Below, piece by piece: positions 53,878-58,521 of a DNA stretch of 58,521 nucleotides. Under the pieces are notes generated by a model, which saw nothing but the letters and a program-made list of their open reading frames with translations, searched no databases and was not told the origin of the DNA. Location: IMG/VR virus record IMGVR_UViG_3300025789_000043, positions 1 through 58,521 of that record. The stretch is one strand, 5' to 3'. The DNA comes from a virus. Within the stretch, counting starts at the first letter, position 1. Each line of letters begins with the position of its first letter. Made by a program: the position numbers and the translations under genes.

Positions 53878-54730
53878 GTATCCAGTCTACGTGATTAGTA
53901 AGGGTCGCTGGAACGTGCGCTTAACAGTGCGTGCATTGGAGCGCATGAGTTGTAAGTATTCTATCGTGGTTGAGCCACAGGAATACAATAACTATGCTGA
54001 ACACATTGATAAGCGTAACATATTGGTATTACCATTCAGCAATTTGGGTCAGGGTAGCATACCAGCACGCAATTGGGTGTGGGAGCATAGCATGTCACTC
54101 GGCCATGATAAGCACTGGATTATTGATGATAACATTGAGGACTTTAATAGGCTCAATAGGAACATGAAGCCAGTGGTGCGTACACCAGCGATCTTTAGGG
54201 CTGCTGAGGACTTTGTGGATCGCTACACAAATGTAGCAATTGCTGGATTCAATTACTATTCATTCTGTAAAACAACTGAAAGGATACCGCCATACTACCT
54301 GAACACACGTATCTATTCATGTATTTTAATTGATAATAAGATACCTTACAGATGGAGAGGTAGATACAATGAGGACACTGACTTGAGCCTGCGTGTACTC
54401 AAGGATGGTTACTGCACTGTGCTATTTAATGCATTCCTTGCTGGCAAGGTGACCACCATGCGCATGAAAGGTGGCAACACTGATGAACTGTACCAAGGTG
54501 AGGGCAGAAAGCTTATGGCACAGGCATTAGTGGACATGCACCCTGATGTGGTCAAGATGACATGGAAGTTCAACAGATGGCATCATCAGGTTGATTACAG
54601 GCCATTTAAAGCAAATAAACTGTTAAGAAAGCCAGATGTAGTTGTGCCAAAAGGCATTAACAATTATGGTATGATATTAACAAATCATGAGCCTAAACCA
54701 CAAACTCAACCAACCATTCAGCATAGGTGA
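53867..54730 (+). CDS. TET/JBP-associated-type glycosyltransferase (TAGT)
   Basis: A 287-residue protein from ATG 53867. YPVYVISKGRWNVRLTVRAL, VVEPQEYNNYAEHI, LPFSNLGQGSIPARNWVWEH, an acidic IIDDNI (86-90), then RWRGRYNEDTDLSLRVLKDG are signatures I associate with the family of phage glycosyltransferases linked to modified pyrimidines. Relatives are predicted to glycosylate hydroxymethyl bases, but no TET/JBP or base-hydroxymethylase gene is visible here. The acceptor is therefore open. Confidence 0.72.
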   Translation: MQPKYPVYVISKGRWNVRLTVRALERMSCKYSIVVEPQEYNNYAEHIDKRNILVLPFSNLGQGSIPARNWVWEHSMSLGHDKHWIIDDNIEDFNRLNRNMKPVVRTPAIFRAAEDFVDRYTNVAIAGFNYYSFCKTTERIPPYYLNTRIYSCILIDNKIPYRWRGRYNEDTDLSLRVLKDGYCTVLFNAFLAGKVTTMRMKGGNTDELYQGEGRKLMAQALVDMHPDVVKMTWKFNRWHHQVDYRPFKANKLLRKPDVVVPKGINNYGMILTNHEPKPQTQPTIQHR

Positions 54731-54911
54731 CAAAGTATGGTTACATGACAGATGTAGTCCAAGCGGTATGATTGTGAAAACAGTTGATACCAGATATGAA
54801 AGAATGTATATGGTTGAATGGAACGATGGTGACTGTGACGAGTATTATGATTTTCAATTAACAAAAGAGCGACCAGAAAAAGATTTAACATTAATAAACA
54901 TAGACGATTAA
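54687..54911 (+). CDS. Small SH3/KOW-like protein
   Basis: A 74-residue beta-rich protein. FSIGDKVWLHDRCSPSGMIV, followed by MYMVEWNDGDCDEYYDF, suggests a small SH3-like barrel. It overlaps the glycosyltransferase end by 44 bases. The function is unknown. Confidence 0.55.
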   Translation: MSLNHKLNQPFSIGDKVWLHDRCSPSGMIVKTVDTRYERMYMVEWNDGDCDEYYDFQLTKERPEKDLTLINIDD

Positions 54912-54912
54912 C

Positions 54913-55002
54913 ATGAACACAACACCAACAATATTGGCTACACTGATTGCGTTAGCCGTAGTACTTGTTTTAATTAAACTACCAAGAGATCCACAACTAT
55001 GA
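54913..55002 (+). CDS. 29-residue single-span membrane peptide
   Basis: It starts MNTTPTILATLIALAVVLVL and ends with a short basic/polar tail. ATGA overlap with the next gene. One predicted span; the function is unknown. Confidence 0.5.
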   Translation: MNTTPTILATLIALAVVLVLIKLPRDPQL

Positions 55003-55202
55003 GTGCTGGCAAAGGCGACCGCCCAAGAAACTGTTACAGTAACCAATTTAGAAACAATTATGATGAGATCTTCAGGAAGCCTCAAAAGAACAGGAACGTT
55101 GAAGCGCACACCGTTGAGACGAGTCAGCAAGAAACGAGCAAAAGAGAACAAAATTTACAGCGTATTAAGAACAGAGTATCTACAGCTACACACCAAGTGT
55201 AA
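54999..55202 (+). CDS. GKGDRPRN-type small phage protein
   Basis: A 67-residue protein starting MSAGKGDRPRNCYSNQFRNN. The first 25 residues match a short phage protein pattern ('GKGDrpRNc.s..fr.NYDEI'). The C-terminal half overlaps the HNH frame (from 55060) for about 140 bases, so its end may be an evolutionary frame extension. The function is unknown. Confidence 0.55.
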   Translation: MSAGKGDRPRNCYSNQFRNNYDEIFRKPQKNRNVEAHTVETSQQETSKREQNLQRIKNRVSTATHQV

Positions 55203-55386
55203 GGTGTGCGAGGATCAGGGTCATGTACCAGTGCGTAAAGCAACTGAGATACATCATATGAACAAGCGCTATGGTTCACGTTTGAACGACATGACCATGT
55301 GGTTACCAGTGTGTCATGCATGCCACATGATGATTGAAGATGATAAAAAGAACGCACGTGAAGTGGGTTACTTGATGGATATTTGA
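55060..55386 (+). CDS. HNH-family nuclease-like protein
   Basis: A 108-residue basic protein from ATG 55060. A Lys/Arg-rich LKRTGTLKRTPLRRVSKKRA start, then CKVCEDQGH, ATEIHHMNKRYG and VCHACHMMIE: the order Cys-Cys-H-N-H/CH of an HNH nuclease with structural zinc. It might cut DNA during recombination or packaging. The overlapping start inside the GKGDRPRN gene is unusual. A longer frame starts at 55003. Confidence 0.7.
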   Translation: MMRSSGSLKRTGTLKRTPLRRVSKKRAKENKIYSVLRTEYLQLHTKCKVCEDQGHVPVRKATEIHHMNKRYGSRLNDMTMWLPVCHACHMMIEDDKKNAREVGYLMDI

Positions 55387-55421
55387 TCCATTTTTCATAG
55401 GGATAAAATTAATTATAAAAA

Positions 55422-55440
55422 AGTGCTTGCAACATGCACT
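55422..55440. repeat. Inverted repeat in the 55386-55470 gap
   Basis: AGTGC and GCACT are 9 bases apart around CTTGCAACAT-type sequence resembling the TGCTTGACACAT element. It may be an operator before the gene at 55470. No clear -10 is seen. Confidence 0.35.
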
Positions 55441-55469
55441 GGATCTGTCATGCCTATTTATATTCTCTT

Positions 55470-55763
55470 ATGAACTCATATCAAACACTACAGTTCGACA
55501 ATGATCAAAAAATACTAAAACAGTTGTACTTGCCTGATGCTATCAAGAACAACTTCGTACTAGCTTTCGCTAGATACATGAACGCACTAAATGATATTAG
55601 TGGTAATGAAGATCAACATGTTCACACCATGCTCGACAATGCAGGTATTGATGACATCAGACGTGACATATTATTCATCATGCAAAAATTGAAACGTTTT
55701 GAGAACACACAGTGTGCAGTGCGCATTGATGCTAAAGGATCATTTTACGTGGGGGACAAATAA
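55470..55763 (+). CDS. Hypothetical helical phage protein
   Basis: A 97-residue protein from ATG 55470 (MNSYQTLQFDNDQKILKQLY), helical with an MLDNAGIDDIRRDILFIMQK segment. The longer frame from 55434 starts inside a probable regulatory region, so I prefer the internal ATG. No family is recognised. Confidence 0.5.
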   Translation: MNSYQTLQFDNDQKILKQLYLPDAIKNNFVLAFARYMNALNDISGNEDQHVHTMLDNAGIDDIRRDILFIMQKLKRFENTQCAVRIDAKGSFYVGDK

Positions 55764-55764
55764 A

Positions 55765-55938
55765 ATGGACGACATACAATTGGACATCATATCGGAACAC
55801 GAGCTTGATCAATTGTTTGCAAGCTATGGCCTGAACCGCCCAAAAAGAATCAGCACAGAGATACGTAACGTGATGGAACTATTACAAAGTAATGCTAGCA
55901 ACTTGCCCGACAACCAAGAAAGGCACATCACCACATGA
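55765..55938 (+). CDS. 57-residue acidic protein
   Basis: It starts MDDIQLDIISEHELDQLFAS, helical and hydrophilic. ATGA overlap with the next gene. The function is unknown. Confidence 0.5.
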   Translation: MDDIQLDIISEHELDQLFASYGLNRPKRISTEIRNVMELLQSNASNLPDNQERHITT

Positions 55939-56075
55939 ACCCTTATGCCGTATGGGTGCCCACTAACACTGGGCACTACTTGCTAACATTTCCTGACATG
56001 GACGCAGCATTCATCTTTGTGGTCAAGTTTGGTGGTGGCCTCAAGGTCATCGAGAACACTTATGAGACATTCTAA
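55935..56075 (+). CDS. 46-residue small protein
   Basis: It starts MNPYAVWVPTNTGHYLLTFP and ends VIENTYETF. It looks beta-rich with a central helix. It is coupled to its upstream neighbour by ATGA. The function is unknown. Confidence 0.5.
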   Translation: MNPYAVWVPTNTGHYLLTFPDMDAAFIFVVKFGGGLKVIENTYETF

Positions 56076-56076
56076 C

Positions 56077-56298
56077 ATGAACACGACAAAAACAATAACA
56101 TGGGAAGATGGTACAAGTGTGACGATTGATACATTAAACAAGCCAGTTGGTTACAAGTGGTTTGGTGATGTACGTGACAAGCGTGAGTTACCACTAGCAA
56201 GTGACTGGCGTAGATACTGGGGCAATAGTAACGGCACAAAAGATAGGTACTTTTCGCCCACGACAAACAGTGCCTATGAATGGGACAGTGGTGACTGA
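56077..56298 (+). CDS. Small WEDG-type protein
   Basis: A 73-residue protein from ATG 56077. It has ITWEDGTSVTIDTLNKPVGY, then RRYWGNSNGTKDRYFSP. It is rich in aromatic residues and Gly, likely a small beta fold. No family is recognised. The longer frame from 56017 overlaps the previous gene. Confidence 0.5.
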   Translation: MNTTKTITWEDGTSVTIDTLNKPVGYKWFGDVRDKRELPLASDWRRYWGNSNGTKDRYFSPTTNSAYEWDSGD

Positions 56299-56310
56299 AA
56301 ATCGCCCACA

Positions 56311-56817
56311 ATGAACCAAGTACGTAAGATCATACTATCAGCACAACACTTAGCATACGCACTAAGTGTCGGTGATGCACGTCAGGACTCAGCTGAGGCA
56401 AAGCGTAGTGTCAGTGCCTTCCCTGAAGATTATATTGGTCAGTATCGTGACAATCATCGCAATGCTTCATGTGCTGAACTAGCTGCATCACAAGCACTAA
56501 ACATACAAACAAGCCTTGGTTGTGATGTTTACAATGTGCCTGATCTTGATGGGACATGCATTGATGTACGCTGGTCGCGTCACAAAGATAAATGCAAGGT
56601 AAAGCAACGCGACATTGATAACGACAGGATCATTGTGAGTGTAACAGGTAACTACCACGAGAACATGTGGCATGTGCAGGGTTGGCTCTATGCATCAGAA
56701 GCACCAATCATTGGTAACAGTTCTGATCCACATGACGGCAAACCACCATGCTGGTTTATTAACAGTAACAGTTACAGAGACTTAACAACATTAACAAGCA
56801 ACATATACAAATTATGA
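56311..56817 (+). CDS. Hypothetical protein with PD-(D/E)XK-like layout
   Basis: A 168-residue protein. A possible helix with Glu (CAELAASQALN), then GTCIDVRWSRHKDKCKVKQR and DNDRIIVSVTGNYHENMWHV. The order E...D...(E/K)xK-like could be a PD-(D/E)XK nuclease, but the motifs are not clean. It is the largest gene of this stretch. The nuclease idea is weak inference. Confidence 0.5.
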   Translation: MNQVRKIILSAQHLAYALSVGDARQDSAEAKRSVSAFPEDYIGQYRDNHRNASCAELAASQALNIQTSLGCDVYNVPDLDGTCIDVRWSRHKDKCKVKQRDIDNDRIIVSVTGNYHENMWHVQGWLYASEAPIIGNSSDPHDGKPPCWFINSNSYRDLTTLTSNIYKL

Positions 56818-56897
56818 CAATAACATCAATGGCTACCATGATACCCCTAACCGCCACAAAAGGCCGTAAAATCAAAGGAAAGGGCACTAGCGCATGA
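56814..56897 (+). CDS. 27-residue basic peptide
   Basis: It starts MTITSMATMIPLTATKGRKI and ends with a Lys/Gly-rich tail. ATGA overlaps with both neighbours are the main support. It could be a translational linker rather than a functional protein. Confidence 0.35.
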   Translation: MTITSMATMIPLTATKGRKIKGKGTSA

Positions 56898-57049
56898 ATC
56901 AGGTACCACTCATAGAACACTTACATAACCGCATTGCCAACCTTGAGGATCACATTGATACACTTGAGATACATAATGAGGCACTGCTACAGGAAATACT
57001 GCGACTGGAACAACTTTTGTCAGGTAAACAACCAACTAACAACAACTAA
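56894..57049 (+). CDS. 51-residue coiled-coil protein
   Basis: It starts MNQVPLIEHLHNRIANLEDH; Leu, Ile and His fall in heptads through residue 45, so it should form a dimeric coiled coil. ATGA overlap with the upstream peptide. The function is unknown. Confidence 0.5.
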   Translation: MNQVPLIEHLHNRIANLEDHIDTLEIHNEALLQEILRLEQLLSGKQPTNNN

Positions 57050-57053
57050 TAAA

Positions 57054-57329
57054 ATGAAAGAAAAATATAACATAGAACTAGAAGCATCAGAAATAATGGG
57101 CAGATTAAGTGACAACCTCTACCATACCTACACGATATATGCCACAGTTACAGACAAACCGTCAAAAACTGTTATTATTGGTGTCATAGAGCTTAATAAA
57201 GGTGAGTACCAAATACAATTCATGGGTAGCTCAAAAGATTATGGTATCACTAGCAACGGCATCAATGTTATTGGCAACATGCTTGATACATTAAACATTG
57301 CACTAAAAGCACTTAACAGAAAACCATGA
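57054..57329 (+). CDS. Hypothetical phage protein
   Basis: A 91-residue protein from ATG 57054 (MKEKYNIELEASEIMGRLSD), with alternating strands (HTYTIYATVTDKPSKTVIIG) and a C-terminal helix. No family is recognised. It overlaps the next gene by four bases. Confidence 0.55.
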   Translation: MKEKYNIELEASEIMGRLSDNLYHTYTIYATVTDKPSKTVIIGVIELNKGEYQIQFMGSSKDYGITSNGINVIGNMLDTLNIALKALNRKP

Positions 57330-57637
57330 AGCCAAAATCGCCCAAGAAGAACACCGATGTACAGGAAAGCTACGACTCATTCGATGAAACAATGGCATCA
57401 CTAAGAAACAACATAGCCACACAGATACTAGAACGTAACCTGAGACTAGTTACCAACCTAGTAAACAAATCAGAAAAGAACAAAAACAAAACCATCAAGG
57501 AGTTCAGCCAAGAAATGAGCCTAAACCTACTACTCACATCATATTGTGAAGTAATAGAACACATGGAACTACTTGACTCAGTACCAGCATATAACGAAGC
57601 ACTACGTAAAAATGCTACCTTGCAACGCTGGACATAA
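57326..57637 (+). CDS. Hypothetical helical, basic protein
   Basis: A 103-residue Lys/Asn-rich helical protein (MASLRNNIATQILERNLRLV, then IKEFSQEMSLNLLLTSYCEV). ATGA overlap with the upstream gene. No family is recognised; its charge suggests nucleic-acid binding. Confidence 0.5.
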   Translation: MKPKSPKKNTDVQESYDSFDETMASLRNNIATQILERNLRLVTNLVNKSEKNKNKTIKEFSQEMSLNLLLTSYCEVIEHMELLDSVPAYNEALRKNATLQRWT

Positions 57638-57657
57638 ACCATGCTACACTACCCAAT

Positions 57658-57804
57658 ATGTACATACTAAGAACCATATGCCTCATGCTACTAGCCATAC
57701 TAGCTGTGACACTTGACGTAACCATCTGGCTACTCATGGTGCCAAGGGAAGGTGTCATGGTTCTTGCTAACTGGATCAATAAGGATATACAGGACGACAT
57801 GTGA
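57658..57804 (+). CDS. 48-residue single-span membrane protein
   Basis: It starts MYILRTICLMLLAILAVTLD and has one long hydrophobic segment, then a helical tail (EGVMVLANWINKDIQDDM). It is the last gene before the non-coding right end. Its stop codon overlaps the hairpin 57801-57815. Confidence 0.5.
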   Translation: MYILRTICLMLLAILAVTLDVTIWLLMVPREGVMVLANWINKDIQDDM

Positions 57805-57815
57805 CAGGGTGTCAC
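57801..57815 (+). repeat. Hairpin GTGACA-GGG-TGTCAC
   Basis: A perfect 6-bp stem with a 3-nt loop overlapping the last gene's stop. No T-run follows. It lies at the start of the ACATG-rich region. Confidence 0.45.
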
Positions 57816-57888
57816 ATTGGAACATGCCTCATGCAACAACTGACAACATGTGCTTGACACATGCGGACACGTGCGGACATTGTGGGAC

Positions 57889-57918
57889 TTGACATGGAAC
57901 ATGGACATGTGATACATT
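57889..57918 (+). promoter_or_regulatory. Promoter upstream of a candidate small RNA
   Basis: TTGACA (57889-57894), an 18-bp spacer and TACATT (57913-57918). Another TTGACA lies at 57854-57859 within TGCTTGACACATG. The predicted start (57924-57926) falls at the base of a hairpin. The surrounding 57797-57918 holds at least seven ACATG boxes, which could be operator sites. Confidence 0.55.
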
Positions 57919-57924
57919 GCTGGT

Positions 57925-58004
57925 ACATTAAGTGCCGTTAATGTAGAGTACACTTTTGTTAGTGTTTGAAGTACCCCACAGGACGGCACCTCTTGTGGGG
58001 TTTT
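57925..58004 (+). ncRNA. Candidate ~80-nt RNA with two hairpins and complementary loops
   Basis: Hairpin 1 is ACATTAA-GTGCCG-TTAATGT (57925-57944), a perfect 7-bp stem and a 6-nt loop. Hairpin 2 is ACCCCACA ... TGTGGGGT (57973-58001), a perfect 8-bp stem whose 13-nt loop contains CGGCAC (57984-57989). The two loops are exact complements, so an intramolecular kissing-loop or pseudoknot can form. A TTTT run follows hairpin 2, so it also serves as a terminator. A promoter stands just upstream and no protein gene lies inside. Function unknown. Confidence 0.6.
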
Positions 58005-58240
58005 CTGTATCTACCCAAAACAGATGCACAAACTGATCCAACCACCTGTGCAAGGTGTAACGGTCTTGATGATAGTAGCGGTGCCACCTTGACCAATCTG
58101 TTAGACCAAGTGGCTTAATTCATGGCGAAACCCGTTAGGGGTTTGTGAGTCGCTACATGCAGGGTCAATTGAGCCAATACCGCCCCATATGCATGTAGGT
58201 GTTCATCAGGCTTCCTAGTCCGATTTGCAATAGTGATGCA
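58005..58240 (+). other. Structured non-coding stretch
   Basis: No gene is visible. CAAGGTG (58051-58057) can pair with CACCTTG (58085-58091), or the same CACCTTG region can pair with CAAGTGGC (58107-58114): two exclusive foldings. AAACCC-GTTAG-GGGTTT (58128-58144) and CTACATGC/GCATGTAG (58153-58160 with 58191-58198) are further perfect stems. It may be an RNA or a DNA-level regulatory region. Confidence 0.35.
58223..58234 (+). repeat. 12-bp direct repeat, copy 1
   Basis: ATTTGCAATAGT. The second copy (58510-58521) is the last 12 bases of the window. Confidence 0.5.
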
Positions 58241-58319
58241 CACTCACCTGTCATGGGTGAGTTGTGCCCATGCAACTAACCCTGAACCGAAATGCACTAG
58301 TGAATCATGGTACATGGTA

Positions 58320-58521
58320 CAATGTGCCAATACCAATATGAACCAATCCAATTGGTTCAATGTGCCAATGCACCAATGTGAACCAATGTGCCAATCCAAT
58401 GCCAATCCCAATCCAATGTGCCAATGTGAACCAATCGAATTGGCCAATCCAATTCGTATCCAATCCATGTGGCAATCCCAATCCATGCAATGTGGCATTA
58501 CCAATGCCAATTTGCAATAGT
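58320..58521 (+). repeat. CCAAT repeat field
   Basis: About 20 CCAAT pentamers in 200 bp, with sub-units such as CCAATGTG(AA), CCAATCCAAT and TGCCAATG, and AATTGG palindromic junctions. Open frames on both strands here are a result of the repeat. It could act as replication iterons, a recombination site or a packaging region; the window ends inside it. Confidence 0.75.

Noticed and set aside
58233-58520. Open frames on both strands in the CCAAT field
   Set aside because: They are low-complexity translations of the repeat without start signals.
1-58521. tRNA, rRNA and CRISPR arrays
   Set aside because: I looked for T-arm-like motifs with an acceptor stem and for regularly spaced direct repeats with spacers and found none that held up. 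The collagen and CCAAT repeats are not CRISPR-like.
1-58521. Integrase, excisionase or CI-type repressor
   Set aside because: No tyrosine or serine recombinase motifs and no clear lysogeny region were seen; the HTH proteins lack a repressor context.

Overview
The window is a tailed-phage genome, or nearly all of one, from a podovirus-like member of Caudoviricetes. It encodes a large terminase, portal, scaffold-like protein, HK97-type capsid protein, two tail-tube/nozzle-type proteins, three ejection-type proteins, collagen-like fibres and lysis genes. No tail sheath or tape measure is visible. No host-type metabolic genes, integrase, repressor, rRNA or tRNA were seen, so a lytic life style is inferred. 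The DNA is moderately AT-rich. Many starts lack a Shine-Dalgarno sequence and follow an AT-rich stretch instead, so the host is not assigned. Promoter-like sites have TTGACA boxes, which points to host sigma70-type transcription. No phage RNA polymerase and no DNA polymerase are visible.

Layout. 1-1835: small accessory genes in two divergent units, each closed by a terminator. 1836-2600: a 760-bp non-coding block packed with perfect palindromes, short iterons and a C-rich tract. 2601-3758: a metallopeptidase-like protein, a small basic protein and a helix-turn-helix (HTH) protein. 3856-16038 (+): HTH protein, terminase small-subunit candidate, Zn-finger protein, large terminase, small conserved proteins, portal, scaffold, then two glycosyltransferases. 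A third glycosyltransferase (16028-16903, -) faces them. 16968-24189 (+): four collagen-like fibre genes and an Ig-like protein. 24209-35123 (+): tail-tube/nozzle proteins, tail collar protein, cupin and three ejection-type proteins. 35115-37720: KTSC-domain protein, methyltransferase, glycosyltransferase and HNH nuclease. 37823-39076 (-): the major capsid protein, alone on the opposite strand with its own promoter, leader and terminator. 39299-46427 (+): the largest collagen-like fibre, a signal-peptide beta-propeller protein and a holin-like cluster. 46466-47275 (+): a DEDD exonuclease.

52988-47415 (-) is the DNA-metabolism operon: SSB-like protein, PD-(D/E)XK nuclease, TOPRIM primase-helicase, SWIM protein, SLT endolysin, Zn ribbon and RuvC-like resolvase. 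53021-57804 (+) is a run of very small genes, most overlapping by ATGA, which includes a TET-associated-type glycosyltransferase and an HNH nuclease. 57805-58521 is non-coding: an ACATG-rich promoter region, a candidate small RNA with two hairpins whose loops are complementary, further structured sequence, and a field of CCAAT repeats that reaches the window end.

Working together: terminase, portal, scaffold and capsid build and fill the head. The 24-35 kb block makes the short tail and the ejected proteins. Five large fibre-type proteins carry exchangeable receptor-binding modules, and three glycosyltransferases next to them may decorate the Thr-rich collagen repeats. Replication combines the phage primase-helicase, nucleases and SSB with what must be a host DNA polymerase. 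The most novel-looking elements are the kissing-loop RNA candidate at 57925-58004, the palindrome- and repeat-rich non-coding blocks at both ends, and the fibre/glycosyltransferase combination.
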